A DNA stretch of 64,000 nucleotides, from the NCBI GenBank assembly GCA_001643675.2, contig LSRY02000018.1:372001-436000 (forward strand). Reading direction: 5' to 3'. Source of the DNA: Monocercomonoides exilis (lineage: Eukaryota; Preaxostyla; Oxymonadida; Polymastigidae). The position numbers and the translations under genes are program-made. Positions 56,301 through 64,000 of this stretch are shown piece after piece. Numbering within the stretch: position 1 is the first letter of the stretch; each line of letters begins with the position of its first letter. The notes under the pieces are model-generated. The model was not told the origin of the DNA. It saw only the letters and a list, made by a program, of their open reading frames with translations, and searched no databases.

Positions 56301-58306
56301 CTCTTTATCTTCTTCTTCAGCTTCCTTCTTCGCCAATTAATTTGGAATTGCTCAAAAATGGATGAAACGAAAGAAATATGTTCAGAGTTAAGGAAAGATT
56401 TAAATAGATTATTGTTATTATCGTTATCGTTATTATTATTGTCTTCTTCTTCTTCTTCATTTTCAAAATCTTCTTCTTCTTCTTCTTTCTCCTTCTCCTT
56501 CTTCTCCTTCTCTTTCTCCTTCTTCCTCCCCCTTCTTCTTCTTCTTCTTCCTTCTCCTCTCAATCTCTCCATCTGCTCCTCTTCAAACACTCTTCCTTCT
56601 GTCGAAAAAGGGAAAAATCGAGAAGCAATAGAAAGATGCCTGTGACAATTACAGTTGATTTGATTGAAATGAGAAGAAGAAAGAGATTTAGGTGATTTTA
56701 TTGACTTTATTGACTTTATTGAATTAATTGGTTTGATAGAGAGATGTGAAGGGAAGGAGGGTTTGTTTGAAGAAGAAAGAAGAGGAGAAGGAGAAGGAGA
56801 AGGAGAAGGAGAAGGAGAAGGAGAAGGAGAAGAAGGAGAAGAAGAAGGAGGTGAAGGTAAACAAGGAGGTGAAGATGTGGAAGAAGAAGAAGAAGAAGAA
56901 ACCTGATCAAAATCATCCAATTTCATCTTTTCCATCTCATTTTCTGCTTTTTCACTGGAGAAATGAACGAAAACAAGCCTTCCAACTACAATTGAAGGGA
57001 TTAGTAAGCCATTCAACACAAATAGAGCGAAAAAAGAGGCAAAAAACGGAAGCGAAATGGCATCAGAGAGAAAGGAAATGAGTGTTTCTGATAAAACTGC
57101 ACAGAAAATAGACAGGGAAATGATGCAATTTGATAGAAAATGGAGGGAAGAGGAAGAGGAAGAAGAAGAAGAAGAATGATGAAGAGAGATCAAAATAACT
57201 GAACATGCCAAAACAAAATATGAAGAACAGAAGCAGATGGCGAAAATAGCATTGAGAAGACAATCTGATGAGTGATTGAATGAAGAGGATGATTTGTATG
57301 ACGCCCACAAATGATAAGCAAAGCCCGCAAGAAAACACGAGGCAGCAGCGCAAATGAGCAAGCAGTGTGTGCTGATAAAGTCTAATTTCTGGGTAATGCA
57401 GAAAGATGCGGTTGAAATTTCTGAATGGCTATTTCGATTTTGGTTTAATTGTGATTCATTTGCTTCTGGCTTGCTAGCAGAGTTAGCAGCAAACGCCGAA
57501 CTTTCCAGCAAACATCCAATTGAATACACACAGGATAGAAAATTGGCATATGTCAGATCTCCAAAGAATTTAATAATAATTGCGTTTGTAGCGATTGAAT
57601 TCAAAAATAAACAGCTTGCAACATGCCACGCAAAAGCATAAGAGGAATAAATAATAAATAAACTTCGCTTGACGAAAAGTGCTATTTTTCCTTTACTTTT
57701 TCGAAAGAAGAATACACCAACAAGTGCACACGATCCAGTAATTATTGACAAGTAAAACATGATTCCAAATGCTTTTCCCCAAAAGATATTTAAAAAGCAA
57801 GCAGAAACGTTGAGTAAAGCCCCAAAGACTGAAAGTTGACTACAATAATTGGGCATGCGCTTTTCAGTTCTGCTGTCAGTTGGAAAAGCTGCAGAGAGTT
57901 GTTCCTTTTTCACACCAGAATTAAAGTATTTATAAGATCTACGAGAAAAGATAACAAAACCACAAATTTCAACTAAACATATAAATATAAATGAGAACGA
58001 GAAAATGGCAGTAATAATAAATGGAACATCAAATGAAACTAGAATGTTGAGTTCGGAAATTTTTGACGAAATTGATAAGGGAAAGAGCAATAGACTGGAA
58101 CACACAAATAATTTTGATACATTATTTGAAAAACAAACAGAAGCAATGATAATGAAAGACAACATAATGTCAACAAAGAGCGTAAAAAGACACTCATAAA
58201 ATACATATTTTCTAAAATGAAAAAACAAAAAAGCAGATAGTCCTATTGATATAACGTTCAAGATTATGAACAAAAAATATTTGCACCAAATGAAATTTTT
58301 TTTCAT
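53387..58306 (-). CDS. Multi-pass membrane protein with giant low-complexity loop, unrecognised
   Basis: A single open frame of 1639 residues from ATG 58306. The N-terminal ~440 residues (nt 58306-57000) contain about ten hydrophobic helices, e.g. 'YFLFIILNVISIGLSAFLFF', 'ITAIFSFSFIFICLVEICGF' and 'FFASFFALFVLNGLLIPSIV'. About 1000 residues of low complexity follow: Pro/Ser runs, Lys/Glu/Arg runs, a (GRERE)n minisatellite-encoded segment, poly-Ser blocks and Asn runs. The C-terminus has about four more helices ('LPSFVVILSLLLVCLISFLS', 'FVVQLSIFVISFFV'). The low-complexity part would form one cytosolic or luminal loop between two membrane bundles. Introns may exist inside it. No family recognised. 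Confidence 0.6.
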   Translation of the reverse strand: MKKNFIWCKYFLFIILNVISIGLSAFLFFHFRKYVFYECLFTLFVDIMLSFIIIASVCFSNNVSKLFVCSSLLLFPLSISSKISELNILVSFDVPFIITAIFSFSFIFICLVEICGFVIFSRRSYKYFNSGVKKEQLSAAFPTDSRTEKRMPNYCSQLSVFGALLNVSACFLNIFWGKAFGIMFYLSIITGSCALVGVFFFRKSKGKIALFVKRSLFIIYSSYAFAWHVASCLFLNSIATNAIIIKFFGDLTYANFLSCVYSIGCLLESSAFAANSASKPEANESQLNQNRNSHSEISTASFCITQKLDFISTHCLLICAAASCFLAGFAYHLWASYKSSSSFNHSSDCLLNAIFAICFCSSYFVLACSVILISLHHSSSSSSSSSSLHFLSNCIISLSIFCAVLSETLISFLSDAISLPFFASFFALFVLNGLLIPSIVVGRLVFVHFSSEKAENEMEKMKLDDFDQVSSSSSSSTSSPPCLPSPPSSSPSSPSPSPSPSPSPSPSPLLSSSNKPSFPSHLSIKPINSIKSIKSIKSPKSLSSSHFNQINCNCHRHLSIASRFFPFSTEGRVFEEEQMERLRGEGRRRRRRGRKKEKEKEKKEKEKEEEEEDFENEEEEEDNNNNDNDNNNNLFKSFLNSEHISFVSSIFEQFQINWRRRKLKKKIKRREREEEELRKLNLLPPLASPLPYLEGGREGGREREGREREGREREGREREGREREGREREGREREGREREGREREGREREGREREGREREGREREGREREGREREREREREREREREREREGRERRERRERREGREMERERNRGRSNEINENNENNENNKNNEEYANKGYIRYSKFDIFKISYLYNKFIKNLKNLKNNKNNKTKEYSIFSKFNGRKERERERERERGNKMLSNGDIVCFTPNPINGPFSYSSLSSSSSSSSSSSSSSSSSSSSSSSSSSSSSSSSLSSSSSSSLSPSPSSSPLNSNDVALPPPSPLPSSSSLNSSPPSNFPFLHSNLPSRVFSSSPSFSPSFFWASPLPSSSSVNSSSSSAAAAYNNNNNNSSNSSFSPPPPPSSSSSYFPFSSSDPSTDLVLTQFKSTIQSLSPSSSSLSSSSFSSSSSSAIYPSSSTPSLSPSSIYPPPPLPSSPSPSISSPSSLSSHPSSLLSPNPSSLSQPVPSSPFFHKEYNDPFVIVEDNNNNNSNNNNASNANHPCSSNSSNPEDVKFHCIISNNNNSNSNIIDSKPHSFVPHPFLILPTTPVYTPSPPLSSPPPLPSPSPVSSFLPISPVASISPISPISPVSPVSPVSAVADVKSGDNESIQSAYQSTLPFNSSSSSSSLSPSTIYPSSSSSSSSSSSFVLVDNSHRIPVFSPQLGFSPHSVYSPPFVHSSEDDNRKCNEKCNENFNRNFDDRKINGKYSEKNNRNINGELNDRENDTCGNENMALEKMDEGVEKNDDGDDDDCEMKKKTKEKRGKVEKEMEKKEKKKNDLDANGDRMKQMNLNRENNESEATKSKNRIFSQKPHKNNKIMHFSSFPGFAFRNHLPSFVVILSLLLVCLISFLSVYLRSLYENAFFIEFFAFLSVILLFSLFLSEFALSFVGVPISSFSFGCYSVFVVQLSIFVISFFVSPFSLLLVLPFSLFMVFSFLLL
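55991..56210 (-). repeat. 15-bp minisatellite encoding (GRERE)n
   Basis: About 14-15 tandem copies of TTCTCTTTCTCTTCC (plus strand), in frame within the membrane-protein gene, preceded by a (CTCTTT)n array at 55939-55990. Perfect units suggest recent expansion and likely length polymorphism. Confidence 0.92.
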
Positions 58307-58505
58307 TCATTAAAACAGAACAGATCAACGCAAGATTTTTCATTCCAGCACTTTTCACGAATTTTAATATTTTTATTATGGCTAAAAATTCCCAATCAAA
58401 ATAATTTCATTGTTTTGCTTCATAAGAAGGAATTTTTTAAGAAACAATTCCGTTCATCAATAAAAATTCTTTCCCATTAATTTAGAATAACCGTTTTTTA
58501 ACATT

Positions 58506-60420
58506 ATGGAAGTTCTTTCTCCCCTTCCAATCGGATCAATTGTTCTAAAATGTGAAATGCCAAATGACATCATTACTAGAATGTCATCTATTCAGTTTTG
58601 TGCTTCATCTTTTGCTATTTTGTAGTATTGACTTTTTAATGTTTTTATTAACTAGAGCTGGGATGTCTGTAAGTATTCCTTCTTCAACACAAGCAAAACT
58701 TGCAAAGTTAGATATCCAAACAGCAAAACTTGTTCCTGAGGCAATAAAATTGTCAGAGGACACAGTCCAACAATGTATTTTTTTGTTGAAATCTTTTTTT
58801 AATTTTTTGAACGGTTTTTAAATTTGACAGCGCACAATCTCTTGGCTGAATCAATTCGAAATCAGGAGCAATCACTTGCAAAAATTGAAGATGAAGCTCA
58901 TTCAGTTGATGCTGTATGCAAATAAAATACTTTTGTAAAAGATTGTGTAATGCTAAAACAATTTTACTCAGATAAAAGAAGAAGCTGAAGTTATGATAGA
59001 AATGCTCCAGGGCATTAAAGAAAAAGCCAAGCAATTGATAGATCCTTTGGTTACAAAAGATTATTACACTTTTCGCACTTTAAAAGTGTGCAACATTTTA
59101 AAAAGACACGAAATTCTATTTTATACAAATACACAATTAAAATGTATTTAGAATATCGTTACTATTTTGTTTGAAGCTCAAGTTGGTGAATCTGGCGATA
59201 TGTTATCATTCGATAATCTTGATGACTACATGAATAATTTATCTTCGTTAGAATCAGTGAAGCCCATGCTCGTTCCAGGACAAAGATTTCCTGTCGGAAG
59301 GCATGGAGAGAAACTGAAGAAAGGGGAAAAAACAGCGAATTCAGAAGAAGAAGAAGAAGAGCAAGAGCAAGAGCAAGATAACGCTGCTGAAGAGGAAGAA
59401 AAAGAAGACGAGGAAGAAGAAGAAGAAAGTGCTGCCTTGAAGGCACAAAGAGAAGCAGAAGAATACGCAAAAAAGACTCCTCTAGAGGTGTGCATTCAAT
59501 AGTTCAATATATATGTGATTGTTGATGAAATCCAATTATTTATAAAATTATATATATCAAAATAATAAATAAATAATATTTTTTCTCATTTTATTTTAAA
59601 ACAGATTCTACAGCCATATGATTTGGAAAACAAAAACGGACTCACAATCGACGAGTTGTGGAAAGGATTGAAAGAGAACTATTTCAATTTTCACATACAA
59701 CCCTTGCTGATTAATGAAGAGGAGGTTTGATAATTTCTGAATTCCCCCACCCCACCCCTTTTTTTTTTTTTTAGAAGATCGTTTATTTTTTATTTTTATT
59801 TTTATTTTATTTTATTTTATTTTTTTCCTTCACAAATCCATATCTATATTAATATAAACATTAACCTTTCTATTTTTCAATGAAACGCATCGCCATCTGC
59901 TTATTCCTAGTTGTATGCATCACTGACAGCACACATCAAAGAAATGGAAGAAACTCTTCATCCACCCAAAAAGCCGAAGTCTCTTCTCAAACGAGTGAAA
60001 AAGCCGAAATCACCAAAGGACAGGAAAAAGAAGAGAGATGGCGAGGGAAACGAGGCTGAAGAAGGCGGAGAAGAAGGCGAAGAGGAAGGCGAAGAGGCGG
60101 AGGAAGCAGAAGAGGCAGAGGAAGGCGAAGAGGAAAATGAAGATGATTATGAATGGGTGCCAATTCAAGAAGGGGAAGAGGAAGAAGGGAGAGAAGAAGA
60201 TGACGAGGAAGAGGAAGAGGAAGAAGGAGAGGAAGGACGAAGAAGAAGATTTGATCCAGAGAAGATGGTTGGGCTGATCCAAGATGTGGTGGATTTGATA
60301 GATGGACTACGCTTGGGAATACTTCTTGATGAAAAATTAGTTCATCCTTCGGAAGAAGAAGAAGAAGGAGAAGAGCAGGGAGAAGAGCAAGGAGAGGAAG
60401 CAGGGGAAGAAGAAATTTAG
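58506..60420 (+). CDS. Seven-exon coiled-coil protein with acidic tail, unrecognised
   Basis: Exons: 58506-58582, 58656-58774, 58831-58913, 58972-59085, 59152-59487, 59605-59724 and 59911-60420; 1359 nt, 452 residues, all with GT...AG introns of 56-186 bp and consistent phase. The N-terminus begins 'MEVLSPLPIGSIVLK'. A helical segment follows: 'KLDIQTAKLVPEAIKLSEDT', 'HNLLAESIRNQEQSLAKIED' and 'EEAEVMIEMLQGIKEKAKQL'. A middle part 'FEAQVGESGDMLSFDNLDDY' is followed by a Glu-rich stretch, then 'LENKNGLTIDELWKGLKENY', a Lys-rich patch and a long acidic tail with 'MVGLIQDVVDLIDGLRLGIL' near the end. TAG stop. The regular splicing argues for a real conserved gene. I do not recognise it. Confidence 0.75.
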
Positions 60421-60660
60421 AAAAAATTAAATCTTTTTTTTCTTTTTTTGTTGTTCAAAATAATACATTAACACATGTTATTTTTTTTAAAAATTATATT
60501 TATCAAACAAAAGATTAAGCATCTGAAAGATGAATTTATTTGAATTGTTCAATCAATCTCCAATTTCAATAGCAAAATAAATTTTCACACAGCATACTTT
60601 TATTAACTTGTGTTATAATTTTCTTTTCTAATCTAAATGATGAATCAAAAAACAAAAACA

Positions 60661-60733
60661 TGGAGAATCCAGGTTTCGATCCCGGTGCCTCACGCATGCA
60701 AAGCGCGCGATCTACCAATTGATCTAATTCCCC
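60661..60733 (-). tRNA. tRNA-Ala (UGC)
   Basis: 73 nt that fold into a full cloverleaf: acceptor GGGGAAT with ATTCTCC (one G-U), D-stem GATC/GATC, anticodon stem CGCGC/GCGTG with loop TTTGCAT (anticodon TGC), variable AGGCA, T-stem CCGGG/CCTGG with loop ATCGAAA, discriminator A. CCA is not encoded. T-runs on the minus strand (60642-60656) can serve as pol III terminator. A transposon begins 4 bp beyond its 5' end. The unusual GATC D-stem and T-loop leave some chance that it is a decayed copy. Confidence 0.88.
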
Positions 60734-61354
60734 TTCACTAGAACTTGATTGATTTGACTGAGTCGCGAAAATGTGACTCAGTCAAATCGATTTATGTAAG
60801 GTTTATCGAATTTCTCTATTTTTAATCGAATTTCTCTCAATCTCACATGTTTTCAGAGTCGGAATTATCAATTAAATTTGTTTTGAGTGTTGTGATCTTA
60901 ACTTTTTTTGTTTTGTTTATTTCTTCACCAATGTTTTTAGTTGTGTTTTAGAATTTGGTTTGTGTGTTTATTAGATATTATAAAAGCCATTTTTGATCAG
61001 TTTTTACACTTTTATCTATTTTTCATACTATGTATTTATATCAAGTTTTTATGTATTTTTTGCAAGGATTACCAACTTTTCCACAAATAAAACAACAGTA
61101 ATAGCATATTTGAATGTATTATTTAATATTTGCATATACGTGTTTGTTTAAATGTTCATTTTCATTCATTTCATATTTTCATTTTTTATTTTAAGCTTTA
61201 AAGAGTTAAAAACAATTTTCAATCAAAATTTTTAATATTTTTATGTATGTTTAATAATAACAAAAACAAATATTATCTAAAACATCAAAAGTGTATTGTG
61301 ATTATAAAAAAAGGTGATGAAGGTGAATGTTTATATAAAAAAATAAGAAAAAAC

Positions 61355-61685
61355 TCATTTTTTATTTGCTAAAAGAGATTGTAAAGGCGATTCACTTACT
61401 CTTTTTCTTTTCTCATCAGATGATGAACATGAAGAAGAAGGAAAAGTTGAAGAAGAAGATTGTTGAAGAAGGCGAAGACTTTTCCATTGGTTCGGAATGA
61501 ACCATGTGCCAACAACATTATTTCTTTCATCTTCTATTTCATCATTTTCACTATTCAACATAATAATTTCATTCCTTTTTTCTTTTTCTTCAATAGAAAT
61601 TTTCTTTTTCTTTTCCTTTTCTTCTTTTTCTTCTTCTTTCTCTTCTTTTTCACTATTTTGGGTTTGTTGGTCATCAGAATCACCT
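61355..61685 (-). CDS. Downstream ORF of the IS5/Harbinger-type transposon
   Basis: The frame reads 'GDSDDQQTQNSEKEEKEEEK', a Lys/Glu run, then 'ERNNVVGTWFIPNQWKSLRL' and a Ser-rich basic end 'LLANKK'. TTTTTTAG just before 61685 is a good 3' splice acceptor, so it may be a second exon of the transposase gene, but the phase with the donor GTGAAT at the transposase end does not fit simply. Alternatively it starts at ATG 61561 as a separate small protein, as Harbinger elements often carry a second ORF. Confidence 0.4.
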
Positions 61686-61702
61686 AAAAAAGATAGTTAT
61701 GG

Positions 61703-62878
61703 TTATTGAAATATGAAAAAGAAGAAATAAAACGTTATAAAGAATAATATGGGTAAAAAATAAAAATTCACGCCAGCTTCTTCTGCAAGCAGAACTGTAA
61801 TTCTAGAAGTTGGAGAGGCCTCTGGGTTGAGTCTATTTTTAAGTTTAGCCCGATATCTATCGTTGACAAGTCTCCTTGCTTCTGTTTTTCTTGTTGTAAT
61901 TAGGTATAGTTCATTGATGAACCTCTGATTGGCTTCGCAGTCAAGTCCAGTTAATGGGTTGTGAAGGATGTGGAAGTTTGTCAATGCGCATGTAACAATG
62001 AAATAGTCAGCAATCTTTTCGACCTGAAATGGCCAATTGTGGCGAAAGACAGCGAAGAGAGTCTTCAAACGACCAAAATAACGCTCGACTATGACTCGCC
62101 GCGATGCCAGCTGAGGAGTTCCGACAGGTTTCGTAATATATGCATCCAAATCAGCCCTCGCCCCGATGTATGCCGAGTCCGCAAGCACCTTTGAGCCCCC
62201 AAGCTGCGCCTTAAATTGTGGGAAATGCTCCTTGAAGATAGAAAAGTCGTGTGTTGAGCCGGTGTGAATGGAACTGACAGTACTGGCTGTTCCGGTGCGC
62301 GGGTTTACACCAACTTCAGCCTTTACGCAGTATATATGATGTTTCCCGCTGTAGAATTTTGTTCCAAACTGCAAGCTTCCAGCTGGTCTGTTGATTGGAA
62401 GAACTGTGCAGTCAACCACAACACCCACATCTCTCATATCATCCGATCTATCTGGTCGAAATGTGATGAACAAATCGATCAGATTGACTTTTATATTTTG
62501 AACAATGCTGTGAAGTAGTTTTATTGTTGAATTTTGTGTTTCATAAAAAGAAGAAACGAGAAAATGAGTGAAGGATGTTGATCCAAGATGCAAAAAATTC
62601 AAAAGAAGAAAGAGTTGATCCTCAAATTTTTCAATTGTTTTTTCTTTCCCACGATGAAGAGGGATTTCTTTACTTAATAACTGATAGAGCAAATCAAATT
62701 CAAAACGAGCAAATCCAGTGAGTCGGAAAAATGCATGAGTTTTATCAATTTTCATATATTTGCAAGCAGATTCGATAAGGGATTTTTTTGCAGGTGAAGG
62801 AGTGATGTGCACTGGTGCAGTGATAGCATTTCTCTTTTCCACTCTCTCTAAAATGTCTAAAAAAGTTGATTGTGACAT
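61703..62878 (-). CDS. DDE_Tnp_4 (IS5/Harbinger-like) transposase
   Basis: 391 codons from ATG 62878. The catalytic triad is visible: 'VGVVVDCTVLPINRP' (Asp), 'SKVLADSAYIGARADL' (Asp) and 'SRRVIVERYFGRLKTLF' (Glu). Also typical are 'KFYSGKHHIYCVKAEVGVNP' and 'HTGSTHDFSIFKEHFPQF'. The N-terminal half has a helix-turn-helix-like part ('FEDQLFLLLNFLHLGST'). The last ~20 residues (FYFLPILFFITFYF) look like read-through of intron, so the true C-terminus may be at about 61775 with splicing onward. The frame is uninterrupted. Lies centrally between the TIRs. Confidence 0.88.
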   Translation of the reverse strand: MSQSTFLDILERVEKRNAITAPVHITPSPAKKSLIESACKYMKIDKTHAFFRLTGFARFEFDLLYQLLSKEIPLHRGKEKTIEKFEDQLFLLLNFLHLGSTSFTHFLVSSFYETQNSTIKLLHSIVQNIKVNLIDLFITFRPDRSDDMRDVGVVVDCTVLPINRPAGSLQFGTKFYSGKHHIYCVKAEVGVNPRTGTASTVSSIHTGSTHDFSIFKEHFPQFKAQLGGSKVLADSAYIGARADLDAYITKPVGTPQLASRRVIVERYFGRLKTLFAVFRHNWPFQVEKIADYFIVTCALTNFHILHNPLTGLDCEANQRFINELYLITTRKTEARRLVNDRYRAKLKNRLNPEASPTSRITVLLAEEAGVNFYFLPILFFITFYFFFFIFQ

Positions 62879-63089
62879 TTTGTGAAAAAAATAGAAACAA
62901 GCAAGTGAAATGACCCTTTAAAGATATTTTTTTTTAAAGTGATCATGACACCCAGAATTGAAAACATCGGATGTGACTGAGTCACATCCAATTTGACTGT
63001 ATCTTAATGGTATTAGATCGATCTTATTGGATGTTGACCGATCTAATGCCACTTGACGCAGTCAAATGAATTAAGTTCTAGTAGTCGGT

Positions 63090-63777
63090 GTGGAAACCCG
63101 AGCCAGGGAGGAAACCCGAGCCAGTGATCTTTTTTCAAATATTTTTTATTTTTTTCATCGATGAACAATTTGAAAAAAAACGAAATAATTTCACATTTCA
63201 ATACATATGAATATGCTGGTATGCATGTGGTTTTCGTGTTTCTTTTTTGAATGTATCTATGAAAAAAAATTATTTTTGATCATAAATTTTTTTGTGTGAA
63301 AATTTTTACTAATTTTGAAGAAGAAAAATTTTCACAATTTGTCATCATTTTTGTATATTATACACACATACAATTCATTTACGCGTGTTTTCAATTTTCT
63401 TCAGTGGCTGAATGAGAAATGAAAAATTTTCTATGTAATTAATTCGACTTTTCACACAGCCACTGAAGAAAATTGAAAACACGCGTAAATGAATTGTATG
63501 TGTGTATAATATACAAAAATGATGACAAATTGTGAAAATTTTTCTTCTTCAAAATTAGTAAAAATTTTCACACAAAAAAATTTATGATCAAAAATAATTT
63601 TTTTTCATAGATACATTCAAAAAAGAAACACGAAAACCACATGCATACCAGCATATTCATATGTATTGAAATGTGAAATTATTTCGTTTTTTTTCAAATT
63701 GTTCATCGATGAAAAAAATAAAAAATATTTGAAAAAAGATCACTGGCTCGGGTTTCCTCCCTGGCTCGGGTTTCCAC
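63090..63777. mobile_element. 688 bp near-perfect palindrome (fold-back element)
   Basis: Arms of about 321 bp (63090-63410 and 63457-63777) are essentially perfect reverse complements around a 46 nt loop. Each arm begins GTGGAAACCCGAGCCAG and repeats GGAAACCCGAGCCAG once directly after, so each end has two motif copies. No ORF. Flanks are AGTAGTCG and CCCAACTA; a target duplication is not clear. It lies 8 bp from the right end of the IS5/Harbinger-type transposon. Confidence 0.9.
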
Positions 63778-64000
63778 CCCAACTAAGTAGACCTTAAACG
63801 AATTGAGCGGCTCAATTTGAATTGACAAAGTCAAAACGTTTTTAGTTTGTTTTATTGGTTTTGACTCAATCAATTCGGTTTTCCCTCAATCTTTTTTGTG
63901 ATCAAAAAATCAAAAATTATGTATCAATTTTGATCATAACTATTTGATGTTTTTTCTATTTTCGGTTTGAAAACAGCTTGTTTTCAGTTATTTTTAAATA
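63778..64000. other. AT-rich end of window
   Basis: Contains GACTCAATCAATTCGG near 63865, reminiscent of the terminal motif of the neighbouring transposon but not convincing as a second end. Confidence 0.3.

Larger units (their letters stand above)
60742..63077. mobile_element. IS5/Harbinger-type DNA transposon next to tRNA-Ala
   Basis: Ends: AACTTGATTGATTTGACTG (left) and AACTTAATTCATTTGACTG (complement of right), with GAGTC/GCGTC following. CTAG is present just outside both ends (60738-60741, 63078-63081) and may be a 4-bp target duplication; bacterial IS5 elements also prefer such sites. It encodes a DDE_Tnp_4 transposase and possibly a second small protein. Near the left end TGACTGAGTC/GACTCAGTCA forms a small hairpin. 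The coding region is intact, so the element may be active or recently inserted. Confidence 0.82.

Overview
This window reads as nuclear DNA of an AT-rich, intron-bearing protist with a motile cilium. Conserved housekeeping genes (40S ribosomal protein S5/uS7, proteasome alpha-4/PSMA7, an ER-type FKBP) are split by short introns of roughly 50-170 bp with GT(A/T/G)T 5' splice sites. A PIH1D3/DNAAF6-type dynein assembly factor points to motile cilia. The giant cysteine- and glycine-rich beta-helix surface proteins with a degenerate kinase tail, and relics of a repeat family with 'EIIQYHQEHHNL' and 'VNELHF' motifs, resemble gene families I associate from memory with oxymonads (Preaxostyla, Monocercomonoides-like). 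That placement is an inference. The genetic code is standard: RPS5, PSMA7 and DNAAF6 end at TAA/TAG exactly where the families end.

Layout. 3-8387 (+) is the 3' part of a giant receptor-like gene. 9.0-18.1 kb is an accessory graveyard: five copies of a ~255 bp MITE family with 4-bp target duplications, a pogo/Tigger-like transposase relic with one MITE inside it, a hAT-type non-autonomous element with an 8-bp duplication, and broken copies of two host gene families. 19.8-30.8 kb is a gene-dense block: FKBP (-), RPS5 (-) divergent from DNAAF6 (+), a Lag1/TLC ceramide-synthase-like gene with a long Ser-rich tail (+), a charged low-complexity protein (-) and PSMA7 (-). 31.5-33.1 kb holds two long fold-back elements with TA target sites. 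34.7-42.7 kb (-) is a second, full-length giant receptor-like pseudokinase, followed by a multi-pass membrane gene (-).

45.1-49.3 kb is a nested transposon: a second copy of the hAT-type element carries a MITE and a 3.3 kb TIR element, and the latter contains a piece of a beta-helix surface gene. The intact copy at 14.6 kb serves as the empty site for both insertions. 49.6-60.4 kb carries three unrecognised genes rich in acidic, basic and Ser repeats. The window ends with tRNA-Ala(UGC), an IS5/Harbinger-type transposon inserted 4 bp from the tRNA 5' end, and a 688 bp near-perfect palindrome.

Functionally, the window combines ordinary translation, proteolysis, ER-folding and cilium genes with a surface-receptor family whose ectodomains diverge while the membrane and cytosolic parts stay conserved, inside a landscape shaped by small DNA transposons.
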